From Cricetomys ansorgei (Eukaryota > Chordata > Mammalia > Rodentia > Nesomyidae): a DNA stretch of 64,000 bases. The notes under the pieces are model-generated. The model was not told the origin of the DNA. It saw only the letters and a list, made by a program, of their open reading frames with translations, and made no database searches. Shown here one piece after another: positions 39,388-50,402 of the stretch. Numbering within the stretch: the first letter of the stretch is position 1; every line of letters begins with the position of its first letter. The position numbers were made by a program, and so were the translations under genes. The stretch lies in NCBI GenBank assembly GCA_026225945.1, contig JAMJFZ010000239.1:26127501-26191500 (forward strand), written 5' to 3'.

Positions 39388-39897
39388 ATTGCACGGCTGC
39401 CTGAAGCCTGGCAAGATGTGATTTCCACTGCTTACACGGCCTGCTTTCTCATGTGAAGAAAAGCCGGTCCCTCTTAGCTCAATGTAAACAGAGTTGATGA
39501 TGCAGAGGTCACTTAGATGCTCCACCAGGCCTGAGGCAGCAAAGGGCATGGCTTGGTGTCTCCTAGTTGTCCTGTAGTTACCCCATTATAAATGTGGACA
39601 TGGCTCAGACAGGGTGTGGCCTGGCCTCTTTTGTGTTGGACGCCACCCCAGTATAAATGTGGCCATACCCCAATGGCCAAAGGTTTGGGAGGAGTAAAAC
39701 CATTGTATTTCTCTGATCATGCAAATAGACTTCTAAGAGAGCCTTTTAAAAGAGTGAACTGCTGGAACCAGAAGAGGGATTGGAGCTGAAAGATAGTATG
39801 CTGTGCTCTCTGCTGAGGTCTGTCAGGCTTGAACCCTTAAAATGTCTCATGTGTCTTTATTAATATATTACTTAATAAACATCCACAATTGGTGCCC
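39388..39897 (+). mobile_element. ERV LTR with adjacent primer-binding-like site
   Basis: Sense copy of the family seen inverted at 26160-26690. It ends with an acttaataaacatccacaa stretch directly followed by tggtgcccagtgtgagac, which looks like a tRNA primer-binding site. The 300 bases after it (to about 40210) might be a remnant of leader sequence, with no recognisable viral protein. Confidence 0.75.
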
Positions 39898-40431
39898 AGT
39901 GTGAGACAAGAAAAGGTGCCATCCACACTGTATTTCTTTTTAATCGTTCAGTTTCTGGCAGAGGGCCCATGGCACACTCAGATGTCCTTGGAGCTTAATA
40001 AAGAATCTTACAGAGCTACAGATGGGGTTAGGGGAGTGAACGGGTGGGACACCCCAGCATCTAATAATAAGGCAAGCCTGCCCCCTCTACCATCCCAACA
40101 TGAAGAAGCATGCGACCAGAAGGACAGCCAGAACCTGGGAATAGCTGAAACTCTAGAATCTCAGCTGGAGGAGCGATTACCTAGCAGAAATGGCAACTTT
40201 GGGAGAGGGATGTAATCACACATAGCTGTGGCCAAGCCAAAAGGGAGCCAGGGGAATTGGGACTTTTTCTCTCACCTCCTGTACCTTGCCATTACTTCCC
40301 GTTGGCCGCATCTAACCAGAAACCCATGGGCAGGAGCCTGTTGATTCTACGCATTGAGATCAGCCTCCTGGCTGAGCGGGTAGAGGGCCAAACAAGGCCA
40401 ATCAGAACCTCTCCTAGGAGATGAAAGCTTG

Positions 40432-40730
40432 TGGAGCCGATGGGATGGCTGAGTGGATAAAGACCCTCGCTGCCAAGCCTGATCCCACAAAATAAATAAA
40501 ATGTAATTTGAAAAAGGAAAGGGTTGGAGAGGTGACTGCAGTCCTGAGCACTCACTGCTCTTGTGGAGGAGATCTGGGTTCTGTTCCAAGCACCCACATC
40601 AGGAAGCTCACGGCTGCTATTACCGCAGCCCAGGAGATGCAGTGCACTCGTCTGTCTTCATCGGGGCCCTGCACAGACAGACAAGCCTGCATACATAAGT
40701 AAAAATAGATTCTTTTCAAAAAGAAATTAA
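40432..40730 (+). repeat. Two B2-type SINEs
   Basis: A short piece 40432-40510 (gatgggatggctgagtggat, aataaataaa tail) is followed by a longer copy 40518-40730 (ctgagcactcactgctcttg, tctgggttctgttccaagca). Confidence 0.75.
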
Positions 40731-40782
40731 AGAATAAAACTGAAATGGTGGCCTCATTTTTAGTATACTCCTTATATATGGG

Positions 40783-41130
40783 ATGGTATCAGCTACTTTT
40801 CTCTTGCTGTGCTAAGACATCACGAACAAGGCAACTTACTGAAGGGCAGGTTTATTTGGGCGTGTGGTTCCAGAGAGTTGGAGTCCATGATAGTGAAGCA
40901 AAGACAGGAGTAAGAAACTGGGAGCTCACATCTTGAACCACAAGCATGAAACGAGAGAAAGCCTACTTAGAATGGCACCAAGCTTCCAAGACTCCAAACC
41001 CTCACCCAGTGACATACTTCCTCTAGCAAGGCCATGCCTCCTAACCCTATCCTACCAGCTGTAGCAACTAGGGTCCAAGTAGTCAAACATCTGAGCTTTG
41101 GGGGGACATTTTTGTTCTTACCACCCCAGG
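40783..41130 (+). repeat. Abundant rodent interspersed repeat, copy D
   Basis: Core ctcttgctgtgctaagacat, ggcaggtttatttgggcgtg, cttcctctagcaaggccatg. Confidence 0.65.
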
Positions 41131-41214
41131 GATTAATCTAACTAATCTCTTTAACCAACCTCAAGATTAACCTAAAGGTTGGTATGATAAATAACTTTTT
41201 GCATGTTTGTTACA

Positions 41215-41890
41215 GTTTGAAATATGAAGCCCTCCCCTCTCTATACACCCCCTTCCCCAAGAAGCTCATGTCTTGAAGGCTTGGTCTTCAGCTGGTAGAT
41301 CCAGTCATTCAGGAAACTTCATATCTTTGTTTTTCCTATTCCTTCTTTTTGATAACCCATTGAGTCTAATTAGTGCTGCCCAAATATGCCTGGGTTGGGG
41401 CCACTCACTATAGACCGATTGGACCTACTGGGAGCCACACAGCTTGAAGGAAACGGATTCTTCCCTCCAACCATTAACTGTTAGTAGCTCCTCTGCTAGG
41501 GGTAGGGACCCTTTCAATGTCTGAATAGTGACCAGCTTGTTCTTGTGCAGGTCTTACACAGCAACCACAAACAGCTATGACTTCATGAGTGCAACGGTCT
41601 TATCATGCCCAGAAACATTGGGTTTTTTTTTTTTTGCTGTGATCTTCCCCAGTCTCTGGATCTTCCAGTCTTCCCCCTCCCACTTCAGAGACGGTCCCTG
41701 AGTAGCATGGGAGGAGTATGAGGTAAATGCCCTGCTTTTGGCTGAACACACTGCAGACACTTCCCTCTGTACTTTGACCCACTCCCAGTTTCTGTATTAA
41801 GTGCCATCAATGGCATTGATGAGATCTAAGAAGTGCATTAGTCGTGGATATAGAGATATGAATTTGGAGGGCAATCAAACATCAGTTTTA
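41215..41890 (+). mobile_element. Rodent L1 (Lx-like) non-coding region
   Basis: Shows tgataacccattgagtctaa, ctcctctgctaggggtaggg, ttcttgtgcaggtcttacac and gttttccccc-type blocks typical of Lx elements. No intact frame. Confidence 0.65.
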
Positions 41891-42119
41891 AAAATCAAAT
41901 GCTTTAATACACTACAATCGAAAGATACAGTAATTTGATACATGCTGAGGAATGAGAATAGGAAAATACTGTTTTACATAATTAAACTACTTACGTTTCT
42001 ATAAAAGCAGAAAACTTTGTACAGTAAAGCACTGCAATTCATAACATGTAGTAGTCTCAATTTGGGGTAAGGTGTTCAGGTGTGTTTGTTGGCATTAGAT
42101 GGCATTGCAGCGTGTGCAA

Positions 42120-42120
<1 letters not shown>

Positions 42121-42167
<47 letters not shown>
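42121..42167. repeat. (TG)n microsatellite
   Basis: About 22 uninterrupted TG units. Confidence 0.95.
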
Positions 42168-42292
42168 AGAACAAAGCCTTCAGTGAAGTTACTCAATACA
42201 ACATGGTTAAGGGCTCCCAGATATATCTCAGAGTCATTGTGCATTTGACATTGAATTAATTTTGGTCATTGTGTGTTCAGAAACTGTTTACT

Positions 42293-42640
42293 GGGCTGAG
42301 AAGGTAGCTCAGTTGGTAAATTGCTTGAGAGGACTTTAGTTGGATCCCCCAGATCAGACTAAATGTCTAAAAGATGTATAAATGCTGGGCTCCATAGCCT
42401 ACACGTGTAACCCCAGTGCTGAGGAGGTGGGCACAGGCAGCTCCTGGGGCTTGTGGCCAGCCAGCCTAGTCTACTTGGAAAGTTCTAAGTTAGTGAGAGT
42501 CCTTGCATCAAAAGAGAAGACGGGTGATGCCTGAGAAACAGTACCCAAGGTTGTCTTCTGGCCTCTACATGCATGTGCCTTCATGTGCACACACCCATGT
42601 ACCCTCACACAGAAGTATGTGCACAAAAAAGAAACTTTTT
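42293..42640 (+). repeat. B4 SINE
   Basis: gaaggtagctcagttggtaa, taaccccagtgctgaggagg, ggttgtcttctggcctctac and a CA-rich tail. Confidence 0.8.
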
Positions 42641-42737
42641 ACTGTTGCTACATTACCCCAAATTGAGTTATCTTGTATGTTGCATGACTACAAAGGGCTA
42701 CAAATAATCAAAGTGTTCTATTGTGCTGAGACTTTAT

Positions 42738-42876
42738 CTCCAGGCAGTGCACATAGCTCAGCAGGTAAGGACACTTGTCCACCTGAGCCTGAGGACCTGA
42801 GTTTGGTTCCCAGGACCCACGTGGTAGAAGGAAGAAAATGGCTCCTGACCTCCACATATTCACAGGCACACTCTGT
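42738..42876 (+). repeat. B3 SINE, interrupted
   Basis: gcacatagctcagcaggtaa, tgaggacctgagtttggttc and ggctcctgacctccacatat. Its CA-rich tail seems to resume at 43230-43265 after a nested repeat. Confidence 0.75.
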
Positions 42877-43230
42877 CTCCGTCACTGTTCTATTGCTATG
42901 AAGAGACACCATGGCCACAGCAACTCCTATAAAAGAAAGCATTTAGGTAGGGCTCGCTTACAGTTTCAGAGGTTAGTCCATTATCGTGGCGGGGAGCAAG
43001 ATGGCACACAAGCAGACATGATGTTGGTGAAGCAGCTGAGAGTGCTACATCCTGATCCACACGCAGAGAGAGAGACAGACACTGGGCTTGATATCGTGGG
43101 CTTTTGAAACCTCAAATCCTGCTATCAGTGACGCACTTCCTCCAACAAGGACACACCTCCTAATTTTTCTCAAATAGGGCCACTCCCAGTATGACCTTAC
43201 AGGAGCCAATCTCATTCAAACCACCACACC
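42876..43230 (+). repeat. Abundant rodent interspersed repeat, copy C (nested)
   Basis: Core attgctatgaagagacacca, ggtgaagcagctgagagtgc, ccaacaaggacacacctcct and a ttcaaaccaccaca end, inside the B3 copy. Confidence 0.8.
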
Positions 43231-43284
43231 CTCATACATACACATGCATACATACACAAACTGGATACAATTTCATTTCAGGGG

Positions 43285-43372
43285 TACGGGAGTGTGGTGC
43301 AGTGGTAAGTCACTTGTCTAGCGTGAACAGACACCCGAGTCCCACCCAAGGCACTATAGAAGTTTAACAATG
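43285..43372 (+). repeat. ID SINE
   Basis: tggtgcagtggtaagtcact, tgtctagcgtgaac and a cccacccaaggcac end. Confidence 0.6.
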
Positions 43373-44049
43373 CAGCCCAGGGCACATGGTGTCAATAATC
43401 CCATGGCAGCTGCTACAGTGAGCAACTGCTCTGGTGCTGGGCTGCTGATTCCTGCCCATGACTTCACTAAGGCCTCCCAGTCATATAAGGTATTCTGTTA
43501 CCATTCCTATTTCGTGATCAAGAGCACCGTGGTCGACAGGACAAGTCCACATGGTGACTTCAGTCACTGTGTGGGAAGGAAGGCTCTTGGAAAACGCTAA
43601 ACCCTCATAGAAGAGCGTTGTGTGATTGCATGCTGAGGGGAAGGCTGGCTTCCCAAGCAGATTCCAGCTTTGCTCCTTGGTTCACTGAAATTTCTGTAGT
43701 ATAGAGACCATTGACAGCATCCATCTTGGGATTAAGTAAGTGCTTTGGACAGCACCTTACCCTGCTGAGGGCTTAGTTAATATTAACCATTGTCAGGGTG
43801 GCCTCATTACCCATGGGGACACCTCTGAATGTGATTTAAATAAACAGCAGAGCTTGGTTCTCATGAAGAACATGGGAGGAGTCTGAGCTTACCAAGCTTC
43901 TCACCAGCAGGAAAGCCCTAGGACACAGGGTTCAGTTGTCAAGAACAGTTACTTTTCTAATGAAAGGAAAGGACTGGGTAGGGGTGGCAAGAGAACAGCT
44001 ACAGTTGGGTTTGCTTGCATCGTGATGTTGTTTTCTCTCCATTCCGTAG

Positions 44050-44150
44050 AACTCCATGAAGGTGATGTTCAAATGCCTTTGGAAAAACTGCGGCAAGGTG
44101 CTGAACACGGCAGTGGGCATTCAGAAGCACATCCGGGCCATCCACCTGGG
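44050..44150 (+). CDS. Zfp704: Zfp704 coding exon: single C2H2 zinc finger
   Basis: This 101-nt exon follows a pyrimidine-rich acceptor ending in cgtag and has a strong gtaaga donor. It starts in phase 0 and ends after two bases of a Gly codon. It encodes one complete C2H2 finger, C-X4-C-X12-H-X4-H. The zinc ligands are Cys at 44074 and 44089 and His at 44128 and 44143, with the signature [21 protein letters not shown] lone finger of this type is characteristic of ZNF704, ZNF395 and SLC2A4RG, where it acts together with a C-terminal motif in the nucleus. All four ligands are intact. The exon is not a multiple of three, so skipping it alone would shift the frame. The exact DNA target cannot be read from this sequence. 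Confidence 0.96.
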
Positions 44151-46861
44151 GTAAGACGGCACCCGGAGCTGCTGGTGGTCCCGCAGCTCAGCCCCAGCAC
44201 CTTGGCCATCTCACGCTTTGTGCCTCAGGCTCTCCCTGATCCCTACAGAGGTCGACTCGGCTGACAGCCAGCCTCCAAGTCACCCGGCTGTAGAGCCTCC
44301 TTCAACTACTTCTGAGTCATGTCAGGCAGGTCCTCTTTCGGAGCCCTAGCTCCGTCTAAAAATGGCTAGTCAAGTCGGAGTCACCTAGGAGGGTCAAAGG
44401 CAAACTGTGTGTAAGACGCACAAAGTATAAAACACACTGCGAATGCACTTCAAGGAGTCCTTGATCGAGCACTGGGCATCTGCGACATGAAGTGTCGCTG
44501 CAGTGGACAGCGCTCATGACTTAGAAGATCAAAAGCTACTATCGCTCTAAGAGGTTCTCGGAATGAATCACTGGCACCCCCAAAGAAAGACAAGAGGAGA
44601 ACAGTCATCACACCTTCGATGATGAAGCCTATGTGGTGATCTGGCTCAGTCTGATGCTCAAATGATCTGTTTTCTTCCTAGGCTGTCACAGCCTTCCTAC
44701 AGACAGACGCGTTGGAGGTTAGGGGCATGCAGCCGGGCTCACAGTCAGGGCCCTGGTGGGTTAACAGTTTATGCCTTTGTCCTGAGGCTGTCTTGTCCAG
44801 GTATCTGGGATTTAGAAGGTAACCACAGTTGTCATCAGTGTGCATAAGGCACATTTGTCAACACCGAGTAGATCTGCTTGCTCGACACAGAAGGGTTCTT
44901 TTAATAAAAGGAATATGGAGAAATAAACCCAGAGTTACCTTAGCCAGAAAGGAGCACACTTAGGAAGTGTGTCCTCTCTGAAACACGGTGTAGGCAGACA
45001 GTAATAAGGAGTTCTAAGGTGACTGCAGTCTGTGGCCCGTCAGTGGCTGTGAAGGAGCACAGAACTGGCTCCCTAACTCTTCAGGCAGATGTTCGGGACA
45101 CACCAAAGCCTTGTAAAGCAGGGTGTCCATAAGAATCGGGGATGTGGACAAGTGTGAGACCAGGCTCTGCCACCCTGGCCGCAGGCTGTGCCAGTATGTT
45201 CAGGAAATTTCACAGTACTGCAGTGCAGTGCCCCTCTCTGTGGAGCAAGAAGTCCTACAGTCTGCCCTCAGATCTCACTGGTAAGACTGTCTACGGCATA
45301 AACAGCTCAGAGTAATTTAAAGGCCTCAAAAGAACTTGCCAACAAGTCCTCCTAAGCCCTCTCAGGCACATGTATGTGTTTCCTGAGACTGTAAGAGCAT
45401 CAGGGGATATTCTCAGCTCTGGAATGCACTCACGATGGGCAGACAGCGTTCAAAAGGCAGCCACTTGTTGGCTTCCTTAGGATCCTTTATAACCGGCATG
45501 CTTTCACAGGCACCTCAGTGAACTGCAGTTCACAATCCTGACAACCATTGCACAGGAAAGGACCTACGAAAGTCTGTGGGACCCCAAGCCTAAGCCTGTG
45601 CTTTCTCAGGGACTAGGGGGGACCTGGGCCTTCACCATGTTCCTGGAGCCCACTTATGCCGCTGTTGGTTAAACAGTTATTTAACTGGGCATGTTAGTAA
45701 GCAGTGGCTGGGCAGGCCTGTCAACCTTCCCCCAAAAAGAAACCCACGTCCTGCATCTGATGTAACTTCATGCACCTCGTGCTGATATTAAAAGCGTATA
45801 GGTTTTCTCTTCACATCACTCCGCCTCTCCTCAACCCTCAGTCTTCGGGGGGCTGACCCTCATCTGTCCCCTGGAGAATGCATGATTTCCCTCAGGTCTG
45901 TGTGTCTATTACTAGCGCTTGGCAGCCAGCAGCAGCTGGGCCTGTGTGACTGGGAAGGATGCAGAACAAGAATAGAACAGGCACTCATTCCTCGTGCCAC
46001 TCTCTGGGGTCCTCAGTGGTATGCCTGTCAGAAAGCCAAGCCCCACCTGACCTGGTAACGTACAGAGCCGCCTTCCCAGAAACCAGCGGAGCGCAGAGAA
46101 AATGGAGCAAGGCTGGTCTGCTTGGTCACTGATCTGGCCAAGCAAAAAGGCTGGGGAGAACGCTTCATTTCAGGTCTATCCAGGAATTGTTCAGGGAGAA
46201 ACAAGTTCTCAGCCAGCCACCTCTGTCAACTGCCACATGTGTCCACAAATGGAGGGATGCTCCTTGCCCCTCGGCCATTCCAGATAACCAGGTGCTATGC
46301 ATACACTTCTTTGGGAATTAGCAAGTCTGGTAAATGATAGATCATGACAGTTATTTAGCTTGAACTTTCTGTAAGAAAGCATGATTTTCTTCCACTCAAA
46401 GAGAAGTTAAAAGCCCTGAGATGAGAGTCTCCCAGTGGAGTGGAGAGTGAGACTTTTGAGCTTGGTTCCTATGGTTATTTACAGCACCTACTAGGCCAGT
46501 AGTGCTTCTGCATCCGGGGCACTAACAAGCACTCTGCACTTGCTTACTTCATCCTCACAATAAAGAAATGTTCTTGTGATCTCTAAGACACCAGGGCAAG
46601 GCACAAGGCTGTGTTTAGGCTGCCGGAATCATGCCCACTGAAAGCATCAGTCGCAGTCAGGGCCTGAGAAATGCAGTTCCAGAACGTGTGGTCTCGGCCA
46701 CCATGCCGCAGCAGCCTCCACGTCAGGCATTCATGCTGCACTGGTAGGTGCCTACTCAGGACCAGATACGCTGATCTTATGTGGAGCAGTACAGAGATCA
46801 ACAAAAGCCCTGGAGCATTACAGTCATAGTGAGAAGACAGGCCTTCAGAGATACAGAAACA

Positions 46862-46920
46862 GGGCTGGGGAGATGACTCAGTGTTTTCTGTATAAACACT
46901 GATACCCAGGAAATCAAGGT
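46862..46920 (+). repeat. B2-type SINE fragment
   Basis: Short head ggctggggagatgactcagt only. Confidence 0.5.
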
Positions 46921-47334
46921 CCCCTCTTGGGGTTCTAAGTCTTGTTATTAAAAGAATTTTAAAATGACTCAGATGGAAGCGTAAGGACAATTTCATTAGA
47001 GTGTAAAAGGCAGGCAAGCTGTAAATCTCAGCAGCTGCCTAGAGAAAGTGAATGGAGAAGAGAAGGATTAAGAAACAAACAAAAACCAGCCTGGAGAACA
47101 GCCACATGGCTGCAGGCAGCCACAGAGTGAGGAGGGGGGCTCTACAGAGTAAATGAGCCCAGAGTACCAGGAAAAGCATGCTTAGTTTCTGTATCTAAAG
47201 AAAGAGACCGAAGCGAATAAGGAAAAGTCATGACTCAGAAAGGTGGACAGACCCAACAGAACCTCATGGTGGCTTGTGAAGGACTGAGCGTGCGTGTAGG
47301 AATTCTGAGAAGGAAAAGCACAGTATTCATTAAA

Positions 47335-47492
47335 GGGCTGGGTGTTGTGAAACACGCTTGTAATCCCAGCACTCAGGAGGCAGAGGCAAGCCGATCTCGG
47401 TGAGTTTGAGGCCAGTCTGGTCTACATAGTGAATTCCAGGATAGCCAGGGCTATATAGAAAGATTCTGTTTAAAATAATAATAATAATAACT
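47335..47492 (+). repeat. B1 SINE with (AAT)n tail
   Basis: cttgtaatcccagcactcag, gaggccagtctggtctacat, then an AATAATAAT tail. Confidence 0.92.
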
Positions 47493-48126
47493 CAAGGGAA
47501 TAATTGTTCCATTTACCTAGTTACGTGGTGAGCGTCCTTGCGAGGAGTGTGGGGGTGATTGTGCCCTCCTGAGGGGGTAGTTCCTTGGCCCCTGATTGGC
47601 CAGTCCAACTGGTAACATTAGGTTAGTCCTCCACCCAAGCCAAAGATTTCATTCTCTTGACCAGAGGAAGTACTTTTTTCTTAATGGACCATCAATGAGG
47701 CCATAGTTTGAATCCCAAAACTCCAACACCCCGAAACCCGCCCCCCATACACATACAAACCAAAAAAATTAAAAAAGGAAAAAAGTTACAAAAATACAGA
47801 GTTAAGTCAAGGGGAACAAGTACACTTTGAAGGGAGCATGGAAGCCAAACAGGTGAGCCCTGACCTTCAGGACACATCTGGACCATGGCTTCTCATCCCT
47901 CTGCCCTGGCACCGCTGCTGACTCTTCGGGGTTACAGGTGGCAACGTCCACCCCCAAGGCCATTTCCCATTTTTCTCAGCTTTCAGACAAAAACAATCTC
48001 CATTTCCTAAAATCCCTAGGGCCTTCTGTAACTCCAGAATAAAAACCAGAGCCATCACAGAGGCCCAGGAGGCCCTACCTGGTCCTGCCTCCGCCTTCAT
48101 GCCTGAGTTCCAGCCCTTGTATATTA

Positions 48127-48430
48127 GCAGCTCTGTGATGAAACACCACGACCGAAGCAAGGCACAGAAGGAAGAGTTTATTTTGGCTCACAGTTCCAGG
48201 GACTGGAGTCCATAAAGGAGAGGAAGGCATGGCAACAAGTGGCAGGAGCAGGGAGCGGGAAGTGGGCGAGGCTGTGAACCCTCAGAGACCACCCCCATGA
48301 CGTACTTCCTCCAAGGCTGTACTTCCTAAAAGCTATGTAACTTCTCCACACAGCACCACCAACTGGGGAGCAAGTGTTCAAATACATGAGCCTGTGTGGG
48401 ACATTTCCCAGTGAAAGCACTATGCCCACC
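48127..48430 (+). repeat. Rodent interspersed repeat, copy E
   Basis: Core tgatgaaacaccacgaccga, ttattttggctcacagttcc, tgacgtacttcctccaaggc. Confidence 0.65.
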
Positions 48431-48666
48431 CACCTGCAGACTCTCCCCAGCCCCCCACCTCCCAGCCGCAGCAGTCAGGTGCTGCTTGCCTGTCGCTTCT
48501 TCTGAGCATCCTATGTAAGAATCAGTATTCCTCCCAACCACTGATCTTGTGTAAGGACTCTCAAACATTGCTTAATATTTTTACTGGGACTTAGCAAAGC
48601 CTCATATACTAAGTGGCCATTTGTTAGGGATTTCTTGTCTGCCTCTAGTCTATAAAAGTCCCATTA

Positions 48667-48837
48667 AGCTGGGTGGTGGTGGTGAATTCCTTTAATCCCA
48701 GCACTTTTTCAGGAGGCAGAGGCAGGCTGATCTCTGAGTTTGAGGTAGCCTGGTCTACAGAGTGCGTTCTAGTACAGCCAGGGCTACACAGAGAAATTCT
48801 GTCAAAAAAAAAAACAAAACAAAAAACAAAAAAAAAT
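48667..48837 (+). repeat. B1 SINE
   Basis: ctgggtggtggtggtgaatt, cctttaatcccagcactttt and an A-rich tail. Confidence 0.92.
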
Positions 48838-49286
48838 GTTCTATCATGGCAGAATGTAAGTCGTTAAGGGAATGGTGGTTTATTAGGGCCATTGGTCTGG
48901 ATGCTGGGAGTCTATGACCAGAATACAGACGGGTTCAGCATCTGGTGAGGGGCCCCTTGCTATGTCTCAATCTCATATGGTCAGACAAACCAAATCCATT
49001 GACTTGCTTTTCTTTTTCTTTCAGAGCTACTAATACCATCATGCCATCTTCTTGACTTCTCCTAACTTGCTTCCCAAAGACCCCCTTTCCAAATACCATT
49101 AACATGAGAATTTGGAAATTAAGTTACTGAGGAACAGTGTTGGTGGAGGCACATTTAGATCAGCAGGAGCCTCTCTCGAAGGGGATAGCTGTTGCAGGAT
49201 GAATAGGATAAATACAAGGCTGCCAGGTTGACAGGGAGGGAAGAGGGCCAATCACTGAGCATCTGCTGTGCTCTCTCCTGCCCTAG

Positions 49287-49554
49287 GCGAGTTGGGGAAT
49301 CTGACTACAGTGATGGAGAAGAGGACTTCTACTACACTGAGATCAAGCTCAACACAGACTCAGTGGCTGAAGGCCTGGGTGGCATGGCCCCAGTTTCGCC
49401 CTCCCAGTCCCTGGCTTCACCTCCCACATTTCCGGTCCCAGACTGCAGCCGGACAGAAACTCCTTGTGCCAAAACAGACGCTAAGCTGATGACACCACTG
49501 AGCCGCTCAGCACCCACCACCCTCTACCTCGTGCACACTGACCACGCCTACCAG
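49287..49554 (+). CDS. Zfp704: Zfp704 coding exon: acidic and Ser/Pro/Thr linker
   Basis: This 268-nt exon follows a ccctag acceptor. Its first base completes a Gly codon and 89 codons follow, ending in phase 0 at the residues DHAYQ. It begins [20 protein letters not shown], an acidic segment directly after the zinc finger, then passes through a Ser/Pro/Thr-rich linker to [19 protein letters not shown]. The acidic block and the [12 protein letters not shown] block are both family features. The donor (CAG/gtgact) departs from consensus at +5 and is the weakest donor in the gene by eye. Reading through it gives 22 more codons and a stop that overlaps an AATAAA. The region is probably a regulatory linker; no catalytic motif is present. 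Confidence 0.95.
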
Positions 49555-49618
49555 GTGACTTTGCTAGGGACCATGATCAAAAGCAGTAGCCGTCAGGCCT
49601 GGGACTGCAAGAGAACAC

Positions 49619-49624
49619 AATAAA
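49619..49624 (+). promoter_or_regulatory. Zfp704: Candidate intronic polyadenylation signal AATAAA
   Basis: A canonical hexamer overlaps the in-frame TAA (49621-49623) that would end a read-through product of the exon at 49287-49554. The next 50 bases contain a moderately T-rich stretch. Use of the site is not shown by the sequence. Confidence 0.35.
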
Positions 49625-49681
49625 AAACAGCGCTCCCCATGGCAGCCAGTAACTCAGTTTTCTACCTTTCCCGACACCATC

Positions 49682-49905
49682 AGTGGTAACTCATGCCTAT
49701 AATTCTAGCACTCAGGAGGTTGAGGCAGGAGGATCACAAGTTTGAAGTTGCCTAGACAGCAGAGCACATCCATTACCATCCTGGGCAATTTGATAGTACC
49801 CTGCCTTAAAATGAAAAGCAAAGAGGTTAGGATGTAGCTTAGGATACATAGTGCTTGCCTCGTTTGTACAAGGCCTGCGTTCAGTCTCCAGCCCTGCTAG
49901 GGGGG
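49682..49905 (+). repeat. B1 and ID SINE pair
   Basis: B1 49682-49815 (tcatgcctataattctagca, gaggttgaggcaggaggatc) followed by ID 49820-49905 (agtgcttgcctcgtttgtac). Confidence 0.75.
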
Positions 49906-50047
49906 GAAGTCATGATCTCATTCAGATGGACTCCCCAGAGCCAGTTGAAGATCCAGTCCCTGAGTGGTTAAGAGGATAAAACTGCTACTGGTGCAAAGCC
50001 CTCAGATTGGTGACTGATGTAGCTCACAGGTATCTGATTCATGAAAA

Positions 50048-50225
50048 TGAAGCCAAGATGGTGGTGTGCACCTTTAGTTCCAGCAAACAGGAAGCAGAAG
50101 CGGGGTCTCTGTGCGTATGACGCCAGCCTGGCGGGGTCTCTGTGCGTACGATGCCAGCCTGATTTACAGTATCAAGTTCCTGGTCACCCAGGGCTACTTC
50201 AGAGACCCTATCTCAAAAAGGTGAA
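50048..50225 (+). repeat. B1 SINE with 31-bp tandem duplication
   Basis: Diverged B1 whose middle part holds two 31-base units at 50100-50130 and 50131-50161 that differ at only two positions. The 3' half ends gagaccctatctcaaaaagg. Confidence 0.8.
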
Positions 50226-50231
50226 GTAAAG

Positions 50232-50395
50232 GGGCCAGCAAAATGCTAGAGCCTTGCCACCAAGTCTAAAGAACAGGGTTCAATCCCCAGGAACTACAAG
50301 TGGAAGGAGAGAACCAATCTCTGAAAATTATCTTCTGACCATCCATACAGGCACCATGCCACACACGTGTTCACACACAGTAAATTTAATTTTAA
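50232..50395 (+). repeat. B3 SINE
   Basis: gagccttgccaccaagtcta, ggttcaatccccaggaacta, aaggagagaaccaatctctg. Confidence 0.8.
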
Positions 50396-50402
50396 ATAAT
50401 TT

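Larger units (their letters stand above)
29515..44049 (+). other. Zfp704: Zfp704 intron, 14.5 kb, repeat-rich
   Basis: This is the largest complete intron in the window. It carries the RPL31 processed pseudogene, several LTRs, L1/Lx pieces, many B1/B2/B4/ID copies and (TG)n, each listed separately. No additional exon joining the flanking phase-0 junctions was recognised. Confidence 0.85.
44151..49286 (+). other. Zfp704: Zfp704 intron, 5.1 kb
   Basis: Runs from gtaaga to ccctag. The first roughly 2.7 kb (44151-46860) contain no SINE I can recognise. Then come a short B2 piece at about 46862-46920, B1 copies at 47335 and 48667, and an interspersed repeat at 48127-48430. The open frames in it have no family features. 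Confidence 0.85.

Noticed and set aside
39889..40215. 108-codon frame after the LTR at 39388-39897 considered as a viral protein remnant.
   Set aside because: No recognisable motif of a retroviral protein; I only record it as possible leader sequence.
44022..44264. 80-codon open frame on the + strand over the zinc-finger exon.
   Set aside because: It is in a different phase from the finger frame; the spliced C2H2 frame is the real one.
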